From Arctopsyche grandis (Eukaryota; Arthropoda; Insecta; Trichoptera; Hydropsychidae): a stretch of DNA of 64,000 nt. Below the pieces are notes generated by a model that saw only the letters and a list, made by a program, of their open reading frames with translations, did no database searches and was not told the DNA's origin. Position numbers and translations under genes: made by a program. The DNA lies in the NCBI RefSeq assembly GCF_051622035.1, contig NC_135360.1:33497206-33561205 (forward strand), in the 5' to 3' direction. Shown here in pieces: positions 37,994-51,390 of the stretch; the first letter of the stretch is position 1, and every line of letters begins with the position of its first letter.

Positions 37994-38450
37994 TCATAGT
38001 AAAGTTGCATTGTTATTAATTATATTCATGCAATCCGTTCCGGTGTGCGGAACAAAATCTACTTGTCCGATCACAATAGTTTCCATGGAGAATTCACTCA
38101 AATTACCCAAGTTGCGCAATGTCTCGTTCAATACCCCAAGGCACCGATACGTCAATCCTATTGAGACCCTCGTGGAAGAAAGTTCGTGCCGCATGATGTC
38201 CAATTACCTCATTCAGATATCGGTATACTTCATCCATTATGAAATTATCATATCCGAAACGGAGACTGTGTCCGAGATTGATGTCGATTTCGTCAAAGAG
38301 AATTAACCGCACGATATCACGACGGTGTACGTGATCTGTTCCAGTTTTGAGGTCGTCTTTGGGAAAAATGCAAGTGTGACACCAAAACGACGGAAACGCC
38401 ATAACAATCCGTCGTAAAAAAAAAACCACCATAAATATGACAAATGACAA
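37994..38450 (-). CDS. Uncharacterised possible coding segment
   Basis: A 115-codon minus-strand frame (38103-38450) opens with a hydrophobic stretch (FVIFMVVFFL) and continues with LILFDEIDINLGHSLRFGYD and MDEVYRYLNEVIGHHAARTF. A second overlapping frame (37994-38203) extends beyond its stop (NLSEFSMETIVIGQVDFVPH). The composition is less AT-rich than the surroundings. I do not recognise the family. It could be a frameshifted pseudogene, a diverged exon or chance; a plus-strand frame over the same bases is equally open. Confidence 0.2.
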
Positions 38451-38949
38451 TGCAAGTTCTTTGTCGATTTCGTTTGTTAGTTCGTTGCGCCATTTTGTTT
38501 CGTAGCTGTGGTGCTAATCTATGTACTTGTAACTGTGTTATGTTTTTAAGGTGTGACTCAAATGGGTGTTTTGGGTTTTTTTTTAATTTATTTATAGACC
38601 TGTTTTGTACATATGAAATGGAAGAGATGGTTTCTTTTCGTAATGGCTTTAAATTGCTTAATTTCTTACAGACATGGGCGTAAGAAGGTCGTAAATGACG
38701 TTAACTTTTAGTTTCGTTCTGTATTTCTTCACAATTTAAAATAAACCATAAAAAAATATATTAAAAATTTTAAATATAAACAACATTTTTGTTTCTATTC
38801 TATGAAACATTGCTACATATGTGAATATTTTTTTAGAATTTTGTTAACATGTTTAATTAACTAATAATTTCGTCAGCGCACACAACACAAAACCGTGCTC
38901 CACTAGTACAAGTTTTTAGCTCGAAATTTCACAGATTTAAAGTTCAGCA

Positions 38950-39330
38950 CACTTCCAATTAACCCTTTTAAATGAAAACAAAGAATAGTGTGGCCAGAAC
39001 ACTATCCTAATAAACATGTTTCACTAGAAAAAACTCAATATAAAATAGTATTAACAGTGGGAAAAAATCCCAAGTAAAAATGCGTACTTTTGACTTTTGA
39101 TTTGAACTGGACGACTACTTAGAGAGATTTGAAAGCTGAAAAGTACTACAAATGAAAGATAAAATACCCGACTATAGATTCCAATATTCATTTTGTACAG
39201 GAAATTGACAAATTTTGAGATATCGACCGAACAACACCAAGATATAGAAAAATCAAGCGATTTAAAAAACACATATATGTATCTCCGAATCTCGAGCCAA
39301 TCAATTTTTATTACCAGATTCGTATTCACT
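38950..39330. repeat. Dispersed repeat R3 copy 2
   Basis: Matches 6855-7250 in the same orientation, starting with CCAATTAACCCTTTTAAATG and including AGAATAGTGTGGCCAGAACA. The 5' hairpin arm of copy 1 is missing. It keeps a minus-strand frame of about 100 codons aligned with the one in copy 1. Confidence 0.7.
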
Positions 39331-42259
39331 GGGTATAGATCTATAAGAAAAGTCATATCTCGTCTCTAAACAAAAAAAAAGTCGTCATTTGTCGAACAGT
39401 GTTATCGTACAATGGTTGATGTTCAAACACTTTACAAAGATTATATACCTACAGGTATTTTCTGAATTTCGGGATGACATATAAAAGGTTAATAAGTACA
39501 AATTAATATACAAAATGTATCTTTGATTTCATCTAATATCCAATTGACATTACAAAACGTACGAATGCAGATTTTCCGATCTGGAAATGTAACATTTCCG
39601 GAAAGCGGGCCATTTCCCCCTCATGCAAATGTAACAATGCGACTTTTCCTCATCGGAATATTTGGAACGATACCAAAACGTTTCCAATTACACGGTAGCG
39701 TTACGAACGAGTACACGTTCTATCACTTTTCGCACGGTCGATTGATTTACGCGATTAAATTACGCGTTTAATTGTTGTTGCATATAATATGTATGTAATT
39801 AATCGATTCTATGGACAAAATGGAGGACGTAACGTAAAAATTCATATTGCGAAAGCTTCGAATTATTCAACTTTATATGTTTGTGTGTAATTTTCGCATT
39901 GAAAATTTTCCGGGTGTTGAGCGATATACACGATGCGTATTCTAATTTGTTTTATAACGCAATTTTAAATCGTAAACGGCGTTCCCCAAGCCAAAATTTG
40001 TACTTGATTAATATTCTCTTCAATAAAGTAGGTATCTCTATTTAAAATTGAAAATTAATTTGTTACTGATGCTACAATGAAACATGATATTTAATAATAT
40101 ATCTCATTTTAAGCACAATTAAATTTTGATACCTATAGATATGTATGTATATAATAATTTTAATAATAATCTTTTATTTTTTGTTTTCTCCCTCTCTTGT
40201 TTTATTATATACATAGGTCATTGTGACGCTTTAGGTTCTTCCTGTAATGCCAAAACGGTCCAAAACTTTTAAATAAATAAATAAATAATACTATGTGCAT
40301 TTAATATATCAATTTTATTATTTTATGATATATATTTTATGAATTCATGACCATAAATATTATGTAATTTTATTATATCGAAAAAAATGCTACGTTTCCA
40401 TTTCATATTCCATTTATTGATGACGATGGTGAAATTCTAAATAAGTACATAAAAAATCGATTAATCCATTTTATTGCATATCTATTGCAGAAATATAATT
40501 TTAAAAACATGCAATTTCATTTGAATATTAAAAAATGATGTACAAATCTAGTTTTTCGGCAAAACTTTCACAATCGATTGTCACCTCTAATGAGTTATTG
40601 AAACAGTTGCTGAAACAACATTTCGTATATACTGAGCAAAAATTAAAAATATGCTCACTACTACATAAAAGCACTCGAATATTTTGCGAAAAATACGACA
40701 ATTGTGCAATTTTCTTGTTTTTGTCACTTTTAGAGCCACAATGTGGAAACTAATATCAACTATTTAGTGTCCGGCACTTTTGACAATGACGAGCAAAAAA
40801 CTGTCAAAAGAAAAAAATGGCGAAAACAATCGTTAACTTGTTCGAAAGCTATATGTATGTATTTGCATTGTATTCGCTTCGATTAAATAACAATTAGGTA
40901 CCTACCAATAGGACATTTAATTACTATATTAAAATACGAAAAGTAATGTACTAAATTTTTTTTACATAAACGTGTAAGTAAGTAAATTTCCCATGGGAAA
41001 AATTCATGCAAATAAGTTTGCATGCAAATGATGGATCGAATTGAAAAACAATACGGCTAATTGTAATCAATGTTAAACGTATTGAAAACACGTCTCACAG
41101 GAATTGCACGACGTACAAAATTTTAGCAAACAGATTAAAACACGAGTAATTACTATTAGCGATTGCCAATTTTTCCCCTCAGAACAGAACAATGAACTTT
41201 ACGCTTCATTACTTGCATTTGAAAAAATTCAAGGCTCAATACCGATGATCGATTGTTCAAATCGCACCTAACCCGAGTGCCATTTAATGTGTTTCCATTG
41301 TAAAAATGCAAAGCGAGGCATTTAAAGTTTGCTCTGTCAGGTGTAATTAAACGTTGCTAAATGTTATACTTATTCAGCGACTTTTTTTCAATTTTGAACG
41401 TTAACAAAAAACGTTTTTAAAATTTTGTAACATGATATATTGCGAATTGGCGTGCTGACTAATACGTCTATCGTTAAACGTTTGATTTAATTACATCAGA
41501 TTTAATTATTAATTATTTATTTATTGTTGAATGCTTGCCGATACCCAAAAATTACGGTAAAAAATACAAGAAAGTTTCCTCACTTGAGAGACATCGACGA
41601 GCGTGTAAGACAAAAACCGAGTCATTTATCATCAATTTGTAAAATTACTTAAAAACATAATGATTTATGACTCAAACTATAATGTATATCAAAGTGTGAC
41701 CAACACTCGAATTTCTAAAAATAAACTTGATTTCAAATATGATTTTTATCAATTAAATACAAACTATTAGATAAGAAAAGTCAACACATTTTTAAACGTT
41801 AATAAATGTTTTCGGCGATAACAAACAATGTTTATTTATTTTTTAATAGCTAATTGCTAGTTAAAACATGAAACCAAATTAACAAACTTAAATTATTATA
41901 TAAATACAACTAATATAATTAAATCTACCACAAAGGTATCCATTAACACCTTCGTTTGTTCATACATATTTGAGTGCTTCTAAACCCCAAGGAACGGCGA
42001 GATGTTAATAAGGGAGTTGAAAATTAACCATATAAATGAATGTCTCCATACTATTTCAATCATATTTTCAGATTAATAATAATAATTTCATCAAAATCAT
42101 TGGACCACAATACAAAATTGCTCGTACAATGTATTAGCTGAACTGAAATTAAATTCTGTCTCTTGATACAAAGAGTTAAAAAAAAAATTCTTAGATGCCT
42201 TTATATGAGGAAATATAAATATTACCCCTGTTTACATATTTCCCACTGCCATTTTAAAA
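39331..42259. other. No recognised gene; one degenerate hairpin tail
   Basis: AT-rich sequence. At 40217-40285 is a degenerate retroelement tail (CATTGTGAC, loop GCTTTAGG...CCTGTAAT, then AAATAAATAAATAAAT). Open frames at 39523-39771 and 40535-40753 on the plus strand have no recognisable motif. Confidence 0.5.
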
Positions 42260-42685
42260 GTTATGCTAGGCTTTGACTCACTATATTCGAGAAGAATTAT
42301 TTCCATTTCCAAATATTTCTTTGGAGTATTAAAGGGAATAATCGACAACCGTTAGATTTTATTAGAATTTAAATTTTCAGCGCCTGAATGCGGTAGAGCT
42401 TTGCGTCATCATTTAATTTTCCAACCTAATCCTGCGAAAACGTCTGCTTTCAATAACTCGTCTCTTGTAAAGGCTATCCGGTTCCTTAATGTGGTAGATG
42501 AACATTTGGATCTGTTCAATTGTCATGTTGATGAGCTGGTCAGTTTCATGAGATTCAACACAAGTCTATTTGAATGAGATGAATGATTGCTATTTTTTTT
42601 TGTAAGACTGATGTGACACTTTGGCGCAACCTGTAAGGTTACACTTCTCATTTTATTGTTATTATTATTATAAATAATAAATAAT
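42260..42685 (+). mobile_element. 5'-truncated CR1-like LINE, C-terminal end and 3' hairpin
   Basis: Plus-strand reading with stops: LGFDSLYSRRIISISKYFFG, then ALRHHLIFQPNPAKTSAFNN and SLVKAIRFLNVVDEHLDLF, ending MRFNTSLFE and stop. This is the usual end of CR1-like reverse transcriptases. The 3' UTR has a weak hairpin TGTGAC/GTTACA around ACTTTGGCGCAACCTGTAAG, then an ATT-rich tail. Confidence 0.75.
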
Positions 42686-44277
42686 TATAATAGCTTAGGT
42701 CCTTAGGTAAAAGAATTGCTTATCTTAGGTATAAGAATTGCAAATAATTGAACGCACATACATATGTACGTACGAAACTACACGTATTTAAAAGCATTAT
42801 TTATTTCACAACTTTCTTTTAGCACGACGGACGCGTTAAACGTGAATAATAAAATATCTTATCTCGGCGTAGAACGATTTTCGATATTCTTGCGTAAAAA
42901 CCGTTTAAGGAAGGACTGTTACCAAAACATCGATATCGATTAGACGTTTATTGCGCAAAATTTATTGTCTATTATGTACGCACACTTTGAGGTAGGTACT
43001 GTACTGTAGATTGGAGTGATAAATTTTGAAATATAGAAAGCTCACTCTAAGTTATTATATAGAATAATATAATGTAAGGAGTCAACGTTTCCGTATCGTA
43101 TCAGCAAGTGTTGGCAGGGGTAATTGACCATTGCGTGTGACATACTTGTTGCCTGCTTGTTACAAAAAGAATGACAAAACTCAAATGAAAAATCGCAACT
43201 GACCTCTAGATTCAAAACGTAGTATGTAACCGGTTCCGTTCGACCGGGTCGCTTCGGTACACTCGTATGTTACGCGCAATTAATTTTACACATTAAATTC
43301 TATACGGCATACATTTTTGATAGCTATCTAGTAGTTATCTATTTCGTATACATATGTACTTAAATAGTGCCCGGTGTTTAAAGTTTCCGTATCTGTAGGT
43401 TTCTACTTTAATTGTGTAAGAATGGGACTATTTAAATTTTCAAATTCAATCGAATTTTATGGCATTTGTGCAATTTTAAAATAAAACATAATCGTTGGCC
43501 GAAACACATTATTAAATTGTGCACTTTTATAAATATGTTCTGTCGGATATTAGATTGCGTAAGCTCTTACCCGTTTACGTAATCATCCAATAGGAAAGAA
43601 GTGAGGGTTGTTTTTAATTAAATTATGATTAAAAACGGCACTTTAAGTAATTCCTAATAAGCAATAATGTACACATGTATATATCATACATAATTTAAAT
43701 ATCATAGAACGTAATTATCTTCTTCACTTTTTTTATTTAAAACAGAATAGGTAAAAGATTTTCTTTATATGGATGATTTTTTGTACCATAATGTAATTTA
43801 TTTTAATTTAATTCATTATAAAACAACTTCAAATTAAAAAAAAGCTATGATATGTATGTATGTATGTATATGCTAGTTACAAATCAGCCAAAATCCCAAG
43901 TTTGAATTTTCTTATGATCAGAAAACATGATCTATTGATACTTCTTTATTTGATAAAGTTGAAAAGAACAACTATTAATACTTTTGAGTTAGTTATGTAA
44001 ATCAATTGGTCAGTATTATAGTTTATTTTAACAGTTGGTTTGAAGTTTGAAATATTCTATTGTACTTTTACGCAAAATTAAATGATTTTTTTGAAGCCGA
44101 AAGCATGTCAGTGATTTTTTTAATTTTATGGAATGCACAAATCAAAGTATTGAATTACCAAACTGATAAATTGATTCCTTAAATTCGTTCGTCTAATTTA
44201 AAAGTTACTGACCTAACTTTTTAAGGTATGAAAATATGTCTTATTATATTTTTATTTCATTTTTACATATATACATA
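42686..44277. other. No recognised gene
   Basis: AT-rich sequence with a TATG repeat near 43854-43870. No gene, RNA or named element seen. Confidence 0.5.
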
Positions 44278-44692
44278 TATACCAGGAAGTAATTGACAGG
44301 AAGACCCCAATGTGCCTTCCTGGACAATTAATTACAAACAATGCATAATTTTTATTACATAAATCACTGTATTTCGATTAGCTGAAGAACACGACATTAA
44401 CAATTAATTAATCCATTAAGACATCTATATACTATTTAGACTTGTATATACATTAATACGGAAGATTTGTGACAGCATGTAGGATGATTTTTTTGCCAAT
44501 TTTAAGGAACCGTTTCAACAATGATCAGATAAAATTGGGAAACTCTGATAAGAAACGATCGACTTGGACTCATAAACATCCAAGTCTAACCAGCAGTATA
44601 TAAAAGATTAGCCCGGGATCGAACTCAATAATCTCTTGGTGCTAAACATAAATGAAACCACTGATATACAGCTGGCTAACTGTTGGCTGGTT
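44278..44692 (-). mobile_element. tRNA-derived SINE S6
   Basis: Minus-strand copy. The hairpin tail is at 44281-44322 (CCAGGAAG...GCCTTCCTGG on the plus strand, with CCCCAATGTG from the loop). The core follows in reverse, then GATCGAACTC of the B box and a head ending CCAGCTGTATATCAG-like. Modest divergence from S3. Confidence 0.8.
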
Positions 44693-45482
44693 TTTATAAA
44701 TTCATTCGTTATAAAATAAATAAATATGTATATAATTCATCTGTAACACAAATACTGAAATGACAAAAAATAAAATTTGATTCAAATTGTTTGATAATTA
44801 TTACTCTGAAATATTTTGAAAGATTGTACTCGATAAGCTATAGTCGTTTTAAAACATAATTTGCAATGATCTAGTTGTGAGATGTTTTGCAAAACTCTTT
44901 GAAAGTGCAAATTGCCAAACGCCTTCTGTTAAGCAATCTTTTTCTTTATCGAAAATAATTAAAATATAATTCCGAAGGCATTTCTAAATTGATCTCATTT
45001 CACTTCAGCACTGCACGTATTCAAAAGCGTTTAAGATTCATTACATACGACATTGAAACGATGATAATTCACCTTGAATTATTTCACTTGAATACCAAAC
45101 CCACAATTATAGACTTTCTTATTTTAAACTGTCACGTAATGATGACATGATTATGAATATTAAAAAATCAATGGTTCTAAGTGCAATTGCAGTCTTTCAA
45201 GTTGTCTTTGATGTAGTACGTGTAAAATAAATAAAAACGAGTTGAAAATTTGTACTTAATTGTTCGTTGTGCCACGAATTTGAAATTTCACGCGAATTTT
45301 TCGTGTGGAAGGTCAATCGGTTTGACTCCAAATGCATCCATTGTTTCACACGAAACTTGCATGTTTGTAATGTCCATTTTTTTTCGGTCGTTGTTTGAAT
45401 CAATCACGTACGGAAATTCGCATTAGGCTAGAAATGGGAATGGTTATTAAAATTTTACGTACTTGGGCATTGTGTTGTAGAC
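44693..45482. other. No recognised gene
   Basis: AT-rich sequence. A 68-codon minus-strand frame at 45197-45403 shows no recognisable motif. Confidence 0.5.
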
Positions 45483-47085
45483 ATATTCAAGCAATTTTAA
45501 ACCTACAGAGAATTGAATCTAAAATGAACGAAAATACATAATTAAATTCGATTACCTTTTTTATTTTCTTAAATATTATATGCTTTAAACAATATTTTTT
45601 TTTTTAACCTTTGAAGGTCAGAGCGTTGAGATCGAACGAGTGTCCCGAGCCGGGGTCGAGTAAGACCCCAGTATTTTTAATCAAAATACAGCTTTTCTCA
45701 ATACAAATGGGTTCAATATATATAATATTAATCATTTTATACATCAACATAAAAAAAGTTTTAGCCCTATTATAGCATGTTTTTGATTATTTTTGTATTA
45801 AAAATAACGACAAGCATCGACATGCAAACACACATAAGGCCAACAGGCGACTGCTTGACTCAATAGCCACGCGCCAAAAGCGACGAAAACAATAGCTTAC
45901 GAAAATATAGTCTCTCTCATTCGCATTGATTCATCGATCAACAAGAATATGCAAGCAAACAGTCAAAAACATGACTTATCGCTACCGCCTTTAAATCATA
46001 CTTTGGAACGTAGAAATGTATAAATGTATTTTTTTACGATCCCTCCTTTTAATTATTATTGTCTCTCAAAGTCTTAGAGATTACTGTCTCAAAGATAACT
46101 GTCCCTCAAAGGTCAAAGAAAACAATATTCTGGATATATGTAATAAACTGACCTACATACAGATATGTATATAAGTATACTTTCTCAGATATTTATTAAA
46201 CTTAGTCATTTTATAATCAAACATATTTTTCCAATGCTACAATTTCATTCGCCTAATATATGTACGTACAAAACCGTTTTGAAAAAAATATTCAAACAAT
46301 TTTAAACCTACAGAGAATTAAATCTAAAATGAACGAAAATACATAATTAAATTCGATTACCTTTTTTTATTTCCCAAATATTATATGCTTTAAACAATAT
46401 TATTTTTTTTAACCTTTGAAGGTCAGAGCGTTGAGATCGAACGAGTGTCCCGAGCCGGGGTCGAGTAAGACCCCAGTATTTTTAATCAAAATACAGCTTT
46501 TCTCAATACAAATGGGTTCAATATATATAATATTAATCATTTTATACATCAACATAAAAAAAGTTTTAGTCCTATTATAGCATGTTTTTGATTATTTTTG
46601 TATTAAAAATAACGACAAGCATCGACATGCAAACACACATAAGGCCAACGGGCGACTGCGTGACTCAATATTCATGCGCCAAAAGCGACGAAAAAAATAG
46701 CTTACGAAAATATAGTCTCTCTCATTCGCATTGATTCATCGATCAACAAGAATATTCAAGCAAACAGTCAAAAACATGACTTATCGCTACCGCCTTTAAA
46801 TCATACTTTGGAACGTAGAAATGTATAAATGTATTTTTTTACGATCCCTCCTTTTACTTATTATTGTCTCTCAAAGTCTTAGAGATTACTGTCTCAAAGA
46901 TAACTGTCCCTCAAAGGTCAAAGAAAACAATATTCTGGATATATGTAATAAACTGACCTACATATAGATATGTATATAAGTATACTTTCTCAGATATTTA
47001 TTAAACTTAGTCATTTTATAATCAAACATATTTTTCCAATGCTACAATTTAATTCGCCTAATATATGTACATACGTACAAAACCG
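45483..47085 (+). repeat. 805-bp tandem duplication carrying partial family-1 MITEs (copies B and C)
   Basis: The units start with ATATTCAA at 45483 and 46288, exactly 805 bp apart, and match closely throughout. Each holds a TTAA-CCTTTGAAGGTCAGAGCG MITE start (45604 and 46409) with GTCGAGTAAGACCCCAG. The MITE then gives way to a module with GTCTCTCAAAGTCTTAGAGA and TGTCCCTCAAAGGTCAAAGA, also found in the copy at 49271. Both units end near TACAAAACCG. The normal MITE right end is absent. Confidence 0.85.
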
Positions 47086-47859
47086 AAAGTCATGCTTACA
47101 TTAAATACCCAAATGTCAACAACCGAATTTCTTCATCGCGCACTATATTACAATATAGATCCAATGTCAATTTTACGCCAGCGAAAGTAAAAAAATAAAG
47201 AGCACAACGTGAGACGATTTAAAAAAAATTAAGAAGACGAAAAAGTGAAAGTAGATATATATGTATATGTAGGTACATATGTACTGTTATCTGTATGTAA
47301 GTGTGGCATTTCGAATCCACATCCATAAAACACGCATTTTACTCATTGCCGCAAAACACAAAACACACCGTTTCCGATAATATAATAACCCGTATTGCGT
47401 CACTTTCTTCTCTTCATCCATCGGACATTATCGAACGAGCGGGTCCATTGTGTTCGTCTCGTGTGAAAACGTTTAATTGAATCGCGTGCGATTTATAATC
47501 GCGGAAAAAATCGCCATACATCGATCGGTGAAAGCATAAAACTCTAAATTGCGCAATAACTCAACTATCGTATAGGAAAAAAAGCGACTCAAATCACCGC
47601 AAGGTGCCAATGCTAAGTCAATTGACGAGTCACATTACGTATTGGTTTCCCACATGTTTGAGGTGTAATTTTTGACGTAAAGTTGCATCTATTGCCGCAG
47701 GTAAATATTGGTGTTGTCATTTACCGTTTTTCAACATTTAAATCGTTTAGCTTTCCAAGAGCTGTGACGTCAACAACCATCAAGAATGACGATATATCAT
47801 GCTGTAGTGTTAAAATCCGTGATTACGTATCACTCCCATAGTATATGTATACTAGTTAT
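47086..47859. other. No recognised gene
   Basis: Sequence of mixed composition without coding signal, RNA gene or named element. Confidence 0.5.
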
Positions 47860-48051
47860 ACAAAATAAATCCCTAAAAATAATTTATAACACACCCATAT
47901 ATATATATGAGTATGTACATATGTATTCATAACATCATTCTTAACCTATGCTTCACTTGTATAGAATAACACTTCGAATAACCTAACCTATCCAAGCTAC
48001 AAATAATACAAAATAAATCCCTAAAAATAATTTATAATACACCCATATATA
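47860..48051 (+). repeat. 44-bp direct repeat flanking a short segment
   Basis: ACAAAATAAATCCCTAAAAA and the bases after it, 44 bp in all, occur at 47860-47903 and again at 48008-48051 with two differences. About 100 bp lies between. The second copy abuts a LINE fragment. Confidence 0.85.
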
Positions 48052-48470
48052 CTAACTTGAAAAAACTGCATGCCTTGAATAATATTCCGCTAGTTACAGA
48101 CATTACTAACAAACTAACCAGTAGATTATATGACAGAATCACTAATAACCATACTGACACACTTGTGAAGAGTCTCGATGATTACAACAAAATGTCTATA
48201 CCCTTCAGGTATAAACACAGATTACCTAAACACAATCTGCTGTAGATCGTCGACTTTAGAGAGTCTTTAATTAATATTATGTATTAGATGTATAATGAGC
48301 GTTTATAAAAATTGTAAATAGGTTTTTGAGCTCTTTCTCCTATTATGCTGTACATTAACATTAGAATAATATAATACTATGATTACTAACAAAATTGAAT
48401 TGAAATTTTATGTATTGTGAAAATAATTTATGTAGTAATAATAAAAAGCATTTAAAAATTAAAAAATAAC
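48052..48470 (+). mobile_element. LINE-J C-terminal end and 3' UTR (copy 2)
   Basis: Plus-strand reading KKLHALNNIPLVTDITNKLT, SRLYDRITNNHTDTLVKSL ends with stop at 48243-48245; this resembles the last residues of Jockey-like reverse transcriptases. The 3' UTR after it (GAGTCTTTAATTAATATTAT and on) is repeated at 21265, 51078 and, partly, 58360. The conserved end of the frame includes ACCTAAACACAATCTGCT. 5'-truncated and inactive. Confidence 0.7.
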
Positions 48471-49270
48471 ATCATACAATATCTATTTTTAATAAATTAA
48501 TAAAAAAAACTACTAGAAACATGATATAATACAATTTAAACTTGACCTTCGCTTGCTTGTGTCGAACAAACTTTCAACAGAATCGCATTATTTGGAGTAA
48601 AAAACAATCGGACTCATTGTATTTGGATTAAAAACAACTTAAATTTTGCATTGGACTTGACCCACTTTTCCTCGAAAATTTTCCAGCACAGTCAAAATGT
48701 CATTGCGGATATGACGACCATTAAAACACATTCGAATACAAACTAGGTACAATTTAAACCAGATCATCATTGTTTAGGGCGAAAGTTTGAATCGGAAACT
48801 CTCCGTTAGAATGGACCAAACCGGATGACCACATTTCAAGACACGACCAATCATATTTTTGCATAATATGTTGTATATTATTATATGGGTGGAAGTATTA
48901 TGTCGATACTTGCCTGTGCGAATTTCGCAAGAATCACACTCGTATTGACAAAATGGCGAAATTTTGAAACGTTTTATATTTTTGCATTATCTGAGGCAGC
49001 CACACGACGCTAATTACCCCAACATTTGAGCAAGTCTCAGAGGAAAGTTGCTGTCGTCATTGAAAGTGAGATTAATACGAGCTGGCGTGTATAGGAAGAG
49101 CTAACCCTGATTGTATGACCGTTTGATGTGTTATAATATACGTATGTAAAGGTGGCCATTGACTTAAAGATTTGTTTAGAAATCAGTCTCTCATTAGATC
49201 TCTTACTTTGACTTCGTTCCACGGTGAACTACATAAAATGATACATAATGATTAAAATTCATATTTGGCG
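48471..49270. other. No recognised gene
   Basis: AT-rich sequence; a 61-codon minus-strand frame (49037-49222) has no recognisable motif. Confidence 0.5.
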
Positions 49271-50245
<975 letters not shown>

Positions 50246-51077
50246 ATATGTATGTATGTAGTTCATATTCAATTATTTCCTTTGCAAAATTTTATTTTTA
50301 AGATTCAGAATAAAGTTTTTCTACTGACAAATATCAACTTCAATGCCCACCTTAATTCTCGTTTGACAAGTAATATGTCGTAGAGGCAAAACCAGATTTG
50401 TATGAAGGAAGTCGTACATATGTACATGTATTATACACAGATAGCTTTCTTCTATTGTTGCGAAGATCCACGCAAGTTTACTGACCTAATGTGTACGGAA
50501 TTTTTAATCGAAGCCAGTGATTCTCAAGTGTGTGCACAATAAAGTTCAATGTCGACGGCTGATTGACGGAATGTGCAACGTAATGGGTTGTAAACAACGA
50601 AAGTCCATATAATGATTAAGATGATGATGACGAGGAAGTAAACAGAACGATAAAATATGTCCAAGTGCAGCAGGTTTCGTTCGTTTTAGACAATACTTCA
50701 AACCCCAATCAGCTCGATCTTACATGTCTGTATATTAATTGAATGTTATTTGAAAGTAGTGTCCTTCTGTACTTACTTTATAAATTAAGGCGTAGATATG
50801 TATAATTAAAATATAATTTATTTGAGTTTTAAATTGTCGTCATAAAATAAATATGTGGTTTTTCCGTAATGGGTTTGATACAGTTTAAAAGTTTAATGTT
50901 TTAGCTTAACTCATACATATTATGTATGATGTGTGTACTTGTGAACCTCTTTAAATCATTTCCGTTAAATTATGTATGAAGATTTTAACTTCGTTTAGAA
51001 ATTTTCATGTTAATATGTGGTCTTTACTTTTAACGCATCGACCCTGTTCTATTATATAATAAACATAAAATATAATA
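50246..51077. other. No recognised gene
   Basis: AT-rich sequence without coding signal. Confidence 0.5.
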
Positions 51078-51390
51078 ACACAGATTACCTAAACAAAATC
51101 TGCTTTAGGTCATCGACTTTAGAGAGTCTTTAATTAATATTATGTATTAGATGTATTATGAGCATTTATAGGAATTGTAAATATGTAGGTTTTTGGGCTA
51201 TTTTTTCTATTATTCTGTACATTAACATTAGAATAATATAATACTATGATTACTAACAAAATTAAATTAAAATTGTAAAATAGGAAATGATCAGTAGATC
51301 AGTAGCTATTAAAATAGATATAAGATGTATTGTGAATATAATTCGGTAGTACTAAAAAGCATTTAAAAATCAAATAAAATACAATAATTG
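51078..51390 (+). mobile_element. LINE-J 3' end fragment (copy 3)
   Basis: Starts CACAGATTACCTAAACAAAA, the end of the LINE reading frame, followed by the 3' UTR with GAGTCTTTAATTAATATTAT and GATCAGTAGATCAGTAGCTA. Closely similar to the copies at 48052 and 21265. Confidence 0.75.

Noticed and set aside
38010..38306. 98-codon plus-strand open frame
   Set aside because: Antisense to the possible coding segment listed on the minus strand; no motif supports either, and only the minus one has the longer reading.
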